64,000 bases of DNA from Balneola sp. (GCA_002694685.1 NZMW01000013.1:124001-188000); one strand, 5' to 3'. Shown: positions 37,201 through 47,052, numbered from the stretch's first letter. The notes: generated from the sequence alone by a model not told the origin. Made by a program: numbers and translations.

Positions 37201-40200
37201 TGTCATTGTCTGTAAAGGATGTTTCCGTTTGAACACCATTTGATACAGACACGTAATTATCTACAGGCTCAACACTACGATAGATCTCATATCCTTGTAA
37301 ATCAGTGTCGCTGTTTGCATCCCAATTCAGTATCACGCTTCCAATATCTCGAGAAGCCGTGATACCGGTTGGAGCGTCTGGCGGGGTGTCAACATTGTTG
37401 ATCTGTAAAATAGAATTGGATGTATAGTCACTGGCAAGGATATCTAAATCACCGTCGCCGTTAAGATCAGAAATAGCAAGAGCTCTGATTTCTCCCGCAC
37501 CGGTAACTAAGTATTCAGCAGCACTAAAGTTCTCAGAACCTAAATTTCTATACAACACTACATCGCCATTAAGAGTACCAACAACAACTTCGAGTAATCC
37601 ATCACCATTAAGATCACCTACTGCTGCAGTAGTCGGATCAATTAGGTCCTCAGAAATAATTTTCTGAGTTGAGAAAGAACCAGAACCGGCATTGTTTGAG
37701 TACCAGGCTACTTTAGAATCTGTTTGAGATATGGTCAGGAGGTCTACATCACTGTCACCATCAATATTGCCGGCTATAACATTTCTTGGCAGATCAAAAG
37801 AAGAAGTAATTAATGTTCGTCCTCCAAATGAACTTCCATTATTCGGATAGTAAACCAGCTGATCGGTTCCTTCAAGTGTTGCAATAATTTCAAATCGACC
37901 ATCTTCATTGATATCAACTCCAGCGATATCATTTACGAGCGGGGCATTTGAATCAACCGTTACTTGCGTTGTGAAATTTCCAGTTCCATCATTCTGATAA
38001 AGGAAAATATCGTCTGTAATTCTGCTAGAGTGTATAAGATCAATATCGCCATCTCCATCAGCATCAAAGGCAAGAAGTGATTGTTCAGAATAATCATTAC
38101 CTACACGTTCAGGGAAAGATTGAACGGTGCTGGTAGAAACTAATCCAAAAGATCCATCTCCGTTGTTTGAATACCAGATTAAAGATCGATCATAAACAGC
38201 AGCTATATCAATCAGGGTATCTCCATCAAAATCTGCATAGACAACATCTCTGGCTCCGAGGTTGCCTTCATTACCGATGCTCTGAACTCCTGAAAAGCTT
38301 CCATCTCCTTGATTAGCTAAGGAAATTAGATTCTCACCGGCAGATTGATTGTAGAGTGAAGCCAGAATATCGTTATCAAGATCAGAATCTAAATCAATGG
38401 CTCTCAGCGTAGTTGCTCCCAAAATACCGGAAGGTAAAATTGAGTTTGCTTCCTGGAAGAATCCACTTTCGCCAGCTGTTGTTTCGAGTACGGTAAATAA
38501 ATCTGGGAGAGGCAAGAATATTGTACCACTAACAGTAACCAGAACTTCGTGATTACCGGGAGTAATACTTGGTACTGTTACCACAATTTGATTTGGCAAT
38601 TGGGTAACAACAGGTGCGTCAATTTCACCAATGTCAACAAGTACAGAACCTGCTGTAGTAGGTAAGTTAGTACCATAGATAGTTATAGAGGTACCTGCAT
38701 CAGCGGCTGTTGTGTTGATGCCATAAACAGAAATGATATCAAAACCACTTGTGGCTTCATTACTGAGGTCGCTTTGGATATTTAAATCAGAACTGTAAGT
38801 AGCAATCCGGTAATAATAGCGGGTATTTGCCTGAACATTACTGTCAACAAAAGAAGTACCCGTCAATAATGATGGATTTATTTTAGTTGCTGAAGTAGAA
38901 TCTGTAAAAGGCTCTGTGGCTCTATAAATATTATATCCTGAAGCATTGACAGATAAACTCTGATCCCAACTCAGGTTAATAGATGAAGCTGCTTCATTAG
39001 CTACCACATTTGAAGGAGGGGAGACCGATAAATCAATGATGTCAGTCTGATTAATAGGCTCAAGGCGATAATCACCAACCTCCCCTTCGCTTACAATACC
39101 TTCAAAGGCAAATGTTTCAGGAATTTCAGTGCCGAGTATATTCGTAAATAGGGGGCCTGAAGCGTATAGAAAGCTATTTTGATTAAGAATATCAGATTCA
39201 TAAAGATCATATGATGTGAATTCCCGGAAAGTTGAACCGGTACTGTCGGTTGATAAGTCATTAATGCGAACTAATACCGACTCATAGGTTTCAGATACAT
39301 CATCAAGAGTGATCGTTATAGGATCAGGTAAAGTATTTCCGGTAGAAAGAGAGGTGTATTCCTGAATATTTACGATTTCCATGAGTCCGCCAAATTCAGA
39401 TCTCTGTCCTAAAATTTCTAAGGAATCACCTTCCTGAATATTCTGGCCAAAAACTACATCATTAAAATCTGCTGCTCGATAAACATGCAGGCCAGCAGAA
39501 CCATCCTGTAATTTGAAGATATTGTCTGTACGGCGGGTTACAATACCACGCACCCGAATATAAGAGCCTTTAGTCGTCAACCGAGCATCTGCAATTGATG
39601 AAAGATTTACACTAAGAGTACCCGTGTTTTCGTACCAGGCTATTTTATCGTCAAGGCGGGAGGCAGAGAGTACATCCAGATCGCCGTCACTGTCGAGGTC
39701 GGCGGCATATACGCTTTCAGCTCCAGCAGCAATAGTAGTAATATCGGCTTGAGTGCTAAAAGAACCGTTACCGTTATTTTGGTACCAGGCAATTTTGTTG
39801 TCAGATAGTGAAGCGGATAGTACGTCTTGGTCGCCATCGCCGTCGAGGTCGGCGGCATATACGGTATTGGCACCATCAGCAAGGGTAGAAATAATGGTTT
39901 GAGCGCCAAAGGTGCCGTCCCCGTTATTTTCGTACCAGGCAATTTTATCGTCAAGGCTGGAGGCAGAGAGCACATCCAGGTCGCCGTCGCCGTCGAGGTC
40001 TATAGCATATACGCTTTGGGCACCGTCAGCAAAGGTAGAAATAATGGTTTGAGCGCCAAAAGTACCGTCGCCATTATTTTGGTACCAAGCAATTTTGTCG
40101 TCAAAGAAAGACGCGGATAGCACGTCTTGGTCTCCATCGCCGTCAAGGTCAGCCGCATATACACTTCTGCCACTACTGGTGAGGGTAGAAATAGTGGTTT

Positions 40201-43200
40201 GAGCGCCAAAGGTGCCGTCGCCGTTATTTTCGTACCAGGCAATTTTGTCGTCTGATTTAGAAGCAGAGAGTACATCTATATCACCGTCATTGTCTAGGTC
40301 TATCGCATATACGCTTTCAGCACCGTCAGCGAGGGTAGAAATAACGGTTTGAGAGGCGAAGGTACCGTCGCCATTATTTTGGTACCAGGCAATTTTGTCG
40401 TCAAAGCTAGAAGCGGATAACACGTCTTGGTCTCCGTCGCCGTCGAGGTCAGCCGCATAAACGCTACTAGGCCCGTTAGCAAGGGTAGAAATAACGGTTT
40501 GAGTGCCAAAAGTACCGTCGCCATTATTTTGGTACCAGGCAATTTTGTCATCAGTGTAGGAAGCAGAGATTACGTCCAGATCGCCATCACCATCGAGGTC
40601 GGTTGCAAATACGCTATAAGCTGCATCTCCAAGTGTAGAAATAACAGATTGAGTGGCAAAGTTAGCGGAAATAGGTTGGAGTGAAGTAAAATTACCCGCA
40701 TAAGTCTCTGAGAAAGAGTTAGCTGTAACTGAGACCTCTGCATTTCCGGGGCTAACAGCTGGGACCGTTACGACCAATTTAGTTGCTGAAGCTTCTACAA
40801 CATCTGCTGAAAAGCCTCCAATGGAAACCGCATTTGATGTTGGGTTTGAATCAAATCCTTTACCATAAATAGTAATATTAGTTCCAGGCGCAGCCGCTTC
40901 AGGGAATACTTTTGATATAGCAAAATTCAATCCTGCGGCTATATCTTCTTCATAGGTAGGGGTTAGTTGGTAACCGCCGTTAGCTGACGCGGTTGCTAAG
41001 GTTGACTGACGTAAAACACCTACGTAGTTAAACAGACTAGGTATCTCAACACCATCTAATTCATTCTGTATTGCCCCGCCAATCCTCATAGTAGAAGGAT
41101 AGGTAACTCCATCTTGGATAAGGTCGTATGAAGTGTCGTTTGTAAAAGTACCCGAGCTAGGCGTGGAAATATTTGTGATCTTTACCAATTCAGATTCATA
41201 TTCTTCTCCCAAATCAGCAAGAGTTATCTCCTGTGGTTCAGGTAACGCGTTATTACGTGACGGTACAGAGAAATCCGTAACATTATCAAATTCTAAAAGA
41301 CTATTAAATTCGGTAAGCTGTCCTGTAACAATCAGGGAATCTCCTGCAACGATATCACCATTAATTATTGCAGTATCAATAGCTGAAGCTGATGGAGCAA
41401 AAACATGCAGCCCAGAATTTCCATCTTGGATAGAAATGTTATTTCCTAATACTCTTGTAACTACCCCTTTTGTTTTCAGGGTGGTACCTAATGAAGCATT
41501 CCGTACATCAGCAATAGGGGTGACAGGTAAATTACCAATGAACTCAATATCGTCCCAATAATAAGTCTGTTCTCCGGCATCGGCTCCGGTTGTTCCAAAG
41601 TTGAAGAAGATGGTTAATTTATCGTAAATATTTCCAAAGTTGATTGCAGAAGTGCCATCTAAATGATTACTAAAGTCAAAATACAAGGTTTCCCACCCAC
41701 CGGATGTTGTAGTATTTACTTGAGTCTCAACACTAATATTTATATCAGAGGTATTTTCTGCTTTAAGCAAAATTGGGATGCCGGCAGCCGGAGACCAAAC
41801 TCTTACACTCATTAGTGTATTACCGGAGGAGAAAGGGATAGCTTCAGCCAGGTCCATAGTGGTTCCGGCTATATTTTCTGCAAGCTGACTTCGTACAGTT
41901 TCAGCTACTAAATTTGAAGAGTTCTCTGGGTCCTGAACAACACGTGAGGAATTTCCACCAAAATCTATGAAGTCGTAAAAAACGCCGCTGTCGTCAAAAG
42001 TGATTGGGAGACTTGGAGTAACTAATGGAATTCCTGTGTTTTCATACCAGGAAATCTCATCATTGAATTCGGAGGCAGTGAGTACATCTAAGTCGCCATC
42101 TCCATCCAGGTCGGCAGCTATTACTGTATTAGCTCCATCAGCTAAGTCGGTAATTATTTGTTGGCTTCCAAAGGTTCCGTCTCCAAAGCTTTCATACCAG
42201 GCAATTTTGTCGTCGAAAGTAGAAGCTGATAGAACATCTTGATCACCGTCCCCATCCAAATCAGCTGTATAAACACTAGCTGCTCCATCAGCAATGTTTG
42301 AGATGATATTCTGATTAGAAAAAGTCCCGTCTCCAAAGTTTTCATACCAGGCAATACGGTCATCATTTATAGAGCTGGAAAGTATATCCATGTCTCCATC
42401 ATTGTCTAAATCTGAGGCAAATACATCAGTTGCTACATCTCCACCACCAATATTTGTACTCGCTGCAAAAGTGCCATCTCCGTTATTTGGGTACCATGCA
42501 ATTTCGACACCAGAGGCAGCGGAAATCACGTCTAAATCACCGTCATTATCTAGATCGGCTGTGTAAACATTTTGTGGCTGTGTTGCAGAGGTAGATATGT
42601 TAACTGCCGGTGCAAAAGTAGCATCCCCAAAGTTTTCATACCAGTCAATCCTATTGTCGAAAAGAGAAGTGATTAATATGTCTACATCACCATCACCGTC
42701 AATATCTGCCGTATGCAAACCATTTAAGCCACTATAAAAACCAGAAGAGAGTATAGTTTCTGTGAAGAAGTTTCCTGCTCCATCATTTTCATACCAAACA
42801 AGTTGGTTGTTGGCTGTTGTATAAACGACATCAAGGTCACCATCTCCATCAAAGTCTGCTGCACGTACCTTTCTTGCATCGCTGGCATTGATGGTAATCA
42901 AAGATTCAGAACCAAAGGTGCCATCCCCATTGTTAGCAAACCAAGAAATGGTGTTGTCAATACCGGAAGCTGTTAAAACATCCTGATCGCCGTCTCCGTC
43001 CAAATCGGCAGGGTATACATCAAATGCAGCATCACTGGAATTTGTGATCAGGTTCTGGCTTCCAAAAGAAGCATTTGTTTGATCCAGAACCGTAAATAAA
43101 TCAGGGTAGGTGTATTCTCCAATGATGGTGGAGAGAGTTAAGTCATAATTACCAGGGGATAAATTCTCATTGACCTGAAAAGTCATTTTGTTATCTGACT

Positions 43201-43996
43201 GAGCAAGGTTGAACCAATAATATCCTGTATCACCAAAATAAACTCGGTTTGATATGTTCTCTGTGGTGAGCCCGCTACCATATAAATTAATTACCTGTCC
43301 TTTCGCTGAAGCTACAGGCTCAACTTTGGTTATACGGGCCAGTGATCCATCAGCATTAAAAATTGAGATATTATCTACGAATGCTGCATCAATCCCTGCA
43401 GAATTACTTCCATCTTTGGAATACCAAAAGTCAATTTCTCTGACTCCTTCGCTTAGGGAGTATAAACCACTCTGTGTCCAGGGAATCTCTCCGGATTCAT
43501 CTAAAATTCGATTACCATCCACTTCAACATGCAAGTAATCCCAGCCTGGTTCTGAACTTACTTTATATCTAAACTGAAGGTCACCACCTCCGGGAGCTAC
43601 CTTTACAAAGAATTTGATATTAACCGCCTCAGAATCGTTAATATCGGGGCTCATTAGGCTATAGCTATCTAAGTAGGTAGTATCAATAGCTTGAACAATT
43701 TGGAAGTAGTTGTTTACATTTGCAACAGTATCACCTGGTTGACCAGTATCAAACCTAAGAAATCCGGGTTCGCCAGAGAAGTAAGTGCCATTTGGGTATC
43801 CTGCTTCAAAGTCGTAGGTAAGGTCATAGAGTAGTGAATTATCAAGACTGGCAGGTGCTTTTTTCTGGCTCTGCTCCAAGTTTTTGAATCTTGGGTCCTG
43901 CTCGACTTTGATATTCCTATCTTGTGATACAGCCTGCCCCATAGCAACGCTGGAAAAAAGGAGAAGAAAACCTAAACTTTTAATTGTGTACTTCAT
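34298..43996 (-). CDS. Giant modular FG-GAP/VCBS surface protein with dockerin-like, cohesin-like and sorting domains
   Basis: An exported protein of about 3,232 residues. I place the start at 43996 because MKYTIKSLGFLLLFSSVAMGQ is a clean signal peptide; an in-frame ATG at 44086 would overlap the upstream gene. Modules in order (approximate): IPT/TIG-like 220-310, FG-GAP repeats 310-640, carbohydrate-binding-like 650-800, OB-like 815-940, IPT 960-1040, seven tight FG-GAP repeats 1112-1452, OB-like 1455-1625, FN3 1630-1720, IPT 1725-1810, FG-GAP 1820-2190, FN3 2190-2280, IPT 2285-2370, FG-GAP 2380-2740, dockerin-like 2858-2925, cohesin-like 2995-3125, sorting domain 3128-3232 (NYPNPFNPSTSI, ending KMMMVK). 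Many D-x-D-x-D-G loops should bind calcium. A role in adhesion or scaffold building at the surface is inferred. Confidence 0.85.
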   Translation of the reverse strand: MKYTIKSLGFLLLFSSVAMGQAVSQDRNIKVEQDPRFKNLEQSQKKAPASLDNSLLYDLTYDFEAGYPNGTYFSGEPGFLRFDTGQPGDTVANVNNYFQIVQAIDTTYLDSYSLMSPDINDSEAVNIKFFVKVAPGGGDLQFRYKVSSEPGWDYLHVEVDGNRILDESGEIPWTQSGLYSLSEGVREIDFWYSKDGSNSAGIDAAFVDNISIFNADGSLARITKVEPVASAKGQVINLYGSGLTTENISNRVYFGDTGYYWFNLAQSDNKMTFQVNENLSPGNYDLTLSTIIGEYTYPDLFTVLDQTNASFGSQNLITNSSDAAFDVYPADLDGDGDQDVLTASGIDNTISWFANNGDGTFGSESLITINASDARKVRAADFDGDGDLDVVYTTANNQLVWYENDGAGNFFTETILSSGFYSGLNGLHTADIDGDGDVDILITSLFDNRIDWYENFGDATFAPAVNISTSATQPQNVYTADLDNDGDLDVISAASGVEIAWYPNNGDGTFAASTNIGGGDVATDVFASDLDNDGDMDILSSSINDDRIAWYENFGDGTFSNQNIISNIADGAASVYTADLDGDGDQDVLSASTFDDKIAWYESFGDGTFGSQQIITDLADGANTVIAADLDGDGDLDVLTASEFNDEISWYENTGIPLVTPSLPITFDDSGVFYDFIDFGGNSSRVVQDPENSSNLVAETVRSQLAENIAGTTMDLAEAIPFSSGNTLMSVRVWSPAAGIPILLKAENTSDINISVETQVNTTTSGGWETLYFDFSNHLDGTSAINFGNIYDKLTIFFNFGTTGADAGEQTYYWDDIEFIGNLPVTPIADVRNASLGTTLKTKGVVTRVLGNNISIQDGNSGLHVFAPSASAIDTAIINGDIVAGDSLIVTGQLTEFNSLLEFDNVTDFSVPSRNNALPEPQEITLADLGEEYESELVKITNISTPSSGTFTNDTSYDLIQDGVTYPSTMRIGGAIQNELDGVEIPSLFNYVGVLRQSTLATASANGGYQLTPTYEEDIAAGLNFAISKVFPEAAAPGTNITIYGKGFDSNPTSNAVSIGGFSADVVEASATKLVVTVPAVSPGNAEVSVTANSFSETYAGNFTSLQPISANFATQSVISTLGDAAYSVFATDLDGDGDLDVISASYTDDKIAWYQNNGDGTFGTQTVISTLANGPSSVYAADLDGDGDQDVLSASSFDDKIAWYQNNGDGTFASQTVISTLADGAESVYAIDLDNDGDIDVLSASKSDDKIAWYENNGDGTFGAQTTISTLTSSGRSVYAADLDGDGDQDVLSASFFDDKIAWYQNNGDGTFGAQTIISTFADGAQSVYAIDLDGDGDLDVLSASSLDDKIAWYENNGDGTFGAQTIISTLADGANTVYAADLDGDGDQDVLSASLSDNKIAWYQNNGNGSFSTQADITTIAAGAESVYAADLDSDGDLDVLSASRLDDKIAWYENTGTLSVNLSSIADARLTTKGSYIRVRGIVTRRTDNIFKLQDGSAGLHVYRAADFNDVVFGQNIQEGDSLEILGQRSEFGGLMEIVNIQEYTSLSTGNTLPDPITITLDDVSETYESVLVRINDLSTDSTGSTFREFTSYDLYESDILNQNSFLYASGPLFTNILGTEIPETFAFEGIVSEGEVGDYRLEPINQTDIIDLSVSPPSNVVANEAASSINLSWDQSLSVNASGYNIYRATEPFTDSTSATKINPSLLTGTSFVDSNVQANTRYYYRIATYSSDLNIQSDLSNEATSGFDIISVYGINTTAADAGTSITIYGTNLPTTAGSVLVDIGEIDAPVVTQLPNQIVVTVPSITPGNHEVLVTVSGTIFLPLPDLFTVLETTAGESGFFQEANSILPSGILGATTLRAIDLDSDLDNDILASLYNQSAGENLISLANQGDGSFSGVQSIGNEGNLGARDVVYADFDGDTLIDIAAVYDRSLIWYSNNGDGSFGLVSTSTVQSFPERVGNDYSEQSLLAFDADGDGDIDLIHSSRITDDIFLYQNDGTGNFTTQVTVDSNAPLVNDIAGVDINEDGRFEIIATLEGTDQLVYYPNNGSSFGGRTLITSSFDLPRNVIAGNIDGDSDVDLLTISQTDSKVAWYSNNAGSGSFSTQKIISEDLIDPTTAAVGDLNGDGLLEVVVGTLNGDVVLYRNLGSENFSAAEYLVTGAGEIRALAISDLNGDGDLDILASDYTSNSILQINNVDTPPDAPTGITASRDIGSVILNWDANSDTDLQGYEIYRSVEPVDNYVSVSNGVQTETSFTDNDITNAVTYYYRVASVDDNGTQTRSDSVAIKAISTQIANIEPLAGVAGNIIRISGVGISGSTTVNFGNTSANVIDTYPNLVTVEVPSGLSGTTDISITTNGINYNYPAPFRLLTENDGTFSSPTETAGGGGGTGSIASADLDSDGLEDLVVTRPDLNQIGLYYSDGSNPYSQLRNINLGSSIDPNIIKPTSIFGTDYPDFVFTSYQDNVFHVLKNNGSTNRSSFLDLTSITVSHSGITDIASADINDDGYEDVIISSSNDGKISWYENTSVNSSVSFGAENIVASSAGNIRSIYAGDFNGDRLVDVVAAIQGRNIIAAYYNNGDGSFTETTLTGINFPEKVIGSDLDNDGDLDLIYASSDDDLIEVLINSDSQGSFTTITGGSGISGASDVAIADLDGDGLKDIITSSPNTREAFWFRNTGNGSFSSSNNLGSSSTSIDRVVATDMDGNGRLDVAYRSNSSSQIGLFRNFTINPLQITRLDAGSNNIIRVNQGFSLFFNSSNGINSIPNFTDFFSGAITITTRTGESLPVGDLSISGNELLVENMSFYALDTLSVEVSSQVVSDNSGGQYFIDTDDDGQQTSSDDVFASQDFYTTMIGDFTADFEVNLTDLVSFGNGWRSDNFSFETGPLDFSSSSFPYARLAPDNNFNVDDIVAFIRYWNLTQERNKAAKANSFAALRKSFNGTNTTARTTSRQTNGRNELDGTSDINKTATGPSSASKELMDEIFADSLTFISYKKVETQAEYVTNPSQAKREVTYDFSLSHPDSVEGLSLIIDYDEDKLTLEGVEDRGLFDIHSENANVFLSHADTANGILTLNIANFGTLSSITDRDMVSVTFSALSDEDSEMVISSDIRARNQPSLQQTAMKAVQVREDLPETFTLSQNYPNPFNPSTSIHYELAEQAKVSLTVYDILGRKIETLLNENSIRAGYYKVNWDASRYASGMYIYVLNVQSQSGKFYTATKKMMMVK
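39630..40680 (-). repeat. Seven tandem 150-bp repeats coding FG-GAP units
   Basis: The phrase GGTACCAGGCAATTTTGT recurs about every 150 bp (39781, 40381 and 40531, with one-base variants at 39931, 40081 and 40231), so each unit codes 50 residues. Neighbouring units are very alike at the DNA level, which favours copy-number change by recombination. Confidence 0.85.
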
Positions 43997-44054
43997 TGAA
44001 CGTGGATTTAAAACTGATAGAAAATATGTGTCGATAAAGAGTATAAAATTTTGA

Positions 44055-45008
44055 CTAGTTCTGGACAGTCGCCCCATGGAATTCAAGGATATCTATGTTG
44101 TTTCCAACCGAGGTTCTTAACTGAGAGTTACTCGAAATACTAATAGATGCTCCTCCTGAAAAGCTGGAAGTGGGGGAGAATGTGATTTCACAAACCTTAC
44201 CGCCACCGCTTAGTGGAGAAGTATTACCCGCAATTCCAGCATCAATAGTTATAAAGCTTGCAGAAACTTCGGGCTCAACATATATAAGAGTGTTGGATCC
44301 GTCAGGGTTTAAAAAGCTTCCTTCTGAATCAAAAACCTGCACATTTGAAACTGTCAAACTTGAACTAGGATAATTAACCACCAACGAAAAAGCTGTTAAG
44401 TCATCCGACTCTTCAATTTCATCAAGGTAAATTTCAGCAGTAAATGTTCCATCGGTGTTGCTTGTAATGGTAACAGGGTTAAATAAGAATCCACGGCTTT
44501 GAAATGCGTCTACTGCAAAAAATCCGGTAAAAGAAGTATCAGCGGTTACTCCCTCATTACTGTAAGAGGCCTGAAGCTCAAATGAATACTGATTTCCTTC
44601 AAAAGTTTCTTTAAGGTTTGTAAGGGTAAAAGACCGATCAAAAGCATCAACATCAACAAAGTCACCGGCTGATATTGTTTGACCCGGTTCAGCATAAGCG
44701 AAACGAAACGAATATCTGGAGTAGTCAACGGTTTGGTTAACTAGTTCCCATGAGATGGTCTCATTATTTTCGTCAAAAGTAAAAACAGTACCTAAAGAAG
44801 TTCCGTCATTTGCAAGCTGTAGATCGGGAAACGCAAATGGATTATATCTAGGATCGTTGGGGTTTGACCTTTCATCTTCCGGGTTTTCAGGTAGTTCATT
44901 AATTCCATCGATAATTCCATCACAACTGGTGGCAATAAAAATTGCGCCTAATAAAGCGAGGAGGCTGAAATATTTTTTCGACATATGTTTTTTTATTGGA
45001 TAGTCCAT
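44055..45008 (-). CDS. Lipoprotein with cohesin-like C-terminal domain
   Basis: A 317-residue lipoprotein; the Met at residue 9 (44984) is an alternative start, giving a normal signal MSKKYFSLLALLGAIFIATSC. After a Pro/Asp/Asn-rich spacer, residues about 50-165 look like an FN3-type sandwich (ISWELVNQTVDYSRYSFRFAY), and about 176-317 resemble a cohesin fold: FSLVVNYPSSSLTVSNVQVFD, then GGGKVCEITFSPTSSFSGG. It lies 4 bp after the PEGA gene stop and about 58 bp before the giant gene, which has a dockerin-like segment. I infer that it may anchor the giant protein to the outer membrane. The domain call is by eye. Confidence 0.65.
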   Translation of the reverse strand: MDYPIKKHMSKKYFSLLALLGAIFIATSCDGIIDGINELPENPEDERSNPNDPRYNPFAFPDLQLANDGTSLGTVFTFDENNETISWELVNQTVDYSRYSFRFAYAEPGQTISAGDFVDVDAFDRSFTLTNLKETFEGNQYSFELQASYSNEGVTADTSFTGFFAVDAFQSRGFLFNPVTITSNTDGTFTAEIYLDEIEESDDLTAFSLVVNYPSSSLTVSNVQVFDSEGSFLNPDGSNTLIYVEPEVSASFITIDAGIAGNTSPLSGGGKVCEITFSPTSSFSGGASISISSNSQLRTSVGNNIDILEFHGATVQN

Positions 45009-45012
45009 AATT

Positions 45013-46995
45013 CTAAAAATTTACCTTCATGCTAATTCCGGAATTCTGTGCATTAAATTCCAGCTTGGCTTGCTCAAACTTTTTCTTGTTTGAAGGCTGA
45101 AGTAAGAGGTCAAAAATTTCAATTCCTTTAACGGCTAAATAGGCAGTTATTCCAAGCTTGAGACCATCTAAAGCTGTTTGGGCATTATTATATTCTTGAA
45201 CATAAGCGGCTTCAAGTTCAACGAAATTTTGTTGTGCAGTATTATATTCATTTAAGGCCGTTTGGTATTTATCGTAAGAAGAACCATAATCCAAGTAGGA
45301 CTTTACGGAATACCCAATGGCACCAGCTCCTGCAAGGAAGTACAAAAATCCTCTGCCCTTACCTAGATATCCATGCCCAACACCGGGAAAAACAGCTCCC
45401 GGTAAAATAGAACGCCAGACAGCTTTCCCTTTGCTCCGAGGGTTATATTCATCAACAAAAGTAACTTCCTGCGATAAGGAGTTTACTTGTATTCTTTGCT
45501 CAATATCATCGAATCCATCTTTCTCAATTTTGATCTCATACTGTCCGAAAGGTATGGAAGGAAGTTGCAGCGGTAATTCTGTATATGTTCTTGAAAAGCC
45601 CGGTCCTTTTAACTCAAGCTCTGCATCTTCGAATAAGCTATTTATAGTTAAACTGCCGCGTCCTTCAACTCTGTTTAAATCAAAATTAATAGTTTTATCG
45701 TCGTTTCGAAGAATCTCGATTTGCTCTGTCTTTTGGTCGAAATTCTGGAGATCACCCGTCAGAGAGTAATTCCCAACAGGGAGGTCTCGTATGGTTCGCG
45801 GCCCAACCCATTCTTCAACGATGTTGCCATTCTGTCTAAGTGTAAACTCCACATTTTCTTGTTGAGCGATTACAAAAAGGTTTCCTGTAATCTGTCCAAG
45901 GGAAACATTCTCAACTAAAGTATCCCCTAAATTCACAGTAAAAGTCCGGCTTACAGCATCAAAACCCGAAGAACGAACTTCAAGGCTGTGTACTCCGGGA
46001 ACAAGTTCAATATTTTCTGTAGAGCTTTGAGGCACATCATCAACTAAAACAGTAGCGGTGCTGGGTGTGGCGTTAACAGTGAGATATCCGACATACTTTT
46101 GGAGATTATAGTTAAGCTCTCGGTTTTCACTTGTTAAAACGAGCTCATCTTCTACGTTTGAATAGCCGGGTAGTGTTAACCTGACCTTTAAGTCTCCAGG
46201 ATAAAGCAATATTCGCTGAGGTGTTTGTCCACTGGACCCTGGACTGTCATTAATATAGATTGAAGCTCCCTCAGGTTCAGAACTTATCAATACAGGAACT
46301 GGGTTAATCTTGTTTAGTGAAAATTGAAAAGAGTTTACGCGGTCGGCTGAAACGGTGATAGAATCATCCCGAAATTCATACTGATCTTTCCGTACCTGGA
46401 TAAAGTGTTTACCGGTTGTTAATTCCGTATTAAAAACAGTTCCGTCAATTTCGCTAGGTTCACCATCAATAATGATACGGCTGTTTTCCGGAGTTACAGT
46501 AAACTGAACGGGTTCAGTAGTGGATTTTTGATTACCGGTAATTTGTATTTCCCAGACTTCGCCAGCGGCTAAGTTTATGCCCTCATCATTTAGAACAAGC
46601 TGGAAAGGAGGGAATCCTTCTTTAAAAATTTGAACTACTCGTTCGTTTGTGGATAGATATAGGAGGTTATAACCCGGTAACTGCTGAATTTTACTAATTC
46701 CGTTATTTGACCTGAATGTCAAACCAGTAAGGTCTGATACAATTCTCAAACCGGCAGTTAGATTTCCGTTTATATCTCTATTATCATCCCTGTCAGCAAT
46801 AATCTCACCTGAGACCTTATTAGCTGAACCTACAACACGCATGGTTGCTAGCTCATCATCAGCTTCTTGGGCGTTAAGGTTGTTAAGTGGAAATATCCCA
46901 AATGTCAGGAAAAGAAAAATTGGGAGTAGTAACAGCTTTGATCTTTGTGTATGCACTTTTTTGTACTTCTTTAAATTAGAACCGTCTAAACCCAT
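45013..46995 (-). CDS. PEGA-repeat protein with C-terminal membrane segments
   Basis: A 660-residue exported protein. A signal peptide ends near LNAQ (residue about 43); the GTG codon at residue 14 is another possible start. At least three PEGA-type beta-sandwich repeats are seen, for example PVLISSEPEGASIYINDSPG, YLTVNATPSTATVLVDDVPQ and GSLTINSLFEDAELELKG. Near residue 545 a glycine-rich hydrophobic stretch (ILPGAVFPGVGHGYLGKGRGFLYFLAGAGAIGYS) resembles the DUF5683-type membrane domain, followed by a coiled coil and another hydrophobic helix. It heads the block ending with the giant protein. PEGA domains usually bind surface polymers or partner proteins; the exact role is unknown. Confidence 0.75.
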   Translation of the reverse strand: MGLDGSNLKKYKKVHTQRSKLLLLPIFLFLTFGIFPLNNLNAQEADDELATMRVVGSANKVSGEIIADRDDNRDINGNLTAGLRIVSDLTGLTFRSNNGISKIQQLPGYNLLYLSTNERVVQIFKEGFPPFQLVLNDEGINLAAGEVWEIQITGNQKSTTEPVQFTVTPENSRIIIDGEPSEIDGTVFNTELTTGKHFIQVRKDQYEFRDDSITVSADRVNSFQFSLNKINPVPVLISSEPEGASIYINDSPGSSGQTPQRILLYPGDLKVRLTLPGYSNVEDELVLTSENRELNYNLQKYVGYLTVNATPSTATVLVDDVPQSSTENIELVPGVHSLEVRSSGFDAVSRTFTVNLGDTLVENVSLGQITGNLFVIAQQENVEFTLRQNGNIVEEWVGPRTIRDLPVGNYSLTGDLQNFDQKTEQIEILRNDDKTINFDLNRVEGRGSLTINSLFEDAELELKGPGFSRTYTELPLQLPSIPFGQYEIKIEKDGFDDIEQRIQVNSLSQEVTFVDEYNPRSKGKAVWRSILPGAVFPGVGHGYLGKGRGFLYFLAGAGAIGYSVKSYLDYGSSYDKYQTALNEYNTAQQNFVELEAAYVQEYNNAQTALDGLKLGITAYLAVKGIEIFDLLLQPSNKKKFEQAKLEFNAQNSGISMKVNF

Positions 46996-47052
46996 GCCAT
47001 CGTTACCCTAAAGGTGATTTAGGCAGAGCTTACAAACTATTAGTAAAACTTT

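Noticed and set aside
39630-40680. Regular repeats with even spacing, considered as a CRISPR array
   Set aside because: The period is 150 bp, the whole unit is conserved and is in frame with FG-GAP protein repeats; there are no short direct repeats with unique spacers.
39640-40684. Several open frames in other phases within the giant gene
   Set aside because: They arise from the repeated composition of the FG-GAP units and vanish outside the repeats; none has a signal or family resemblance.
44055-44086. Start of the giant protein at 44086, overlapping the cohesin-like lipoprotein gene
   Set aside because: The extra 30 residues are not signal-like, while the Met at 43996 begins a clean signal peptide.
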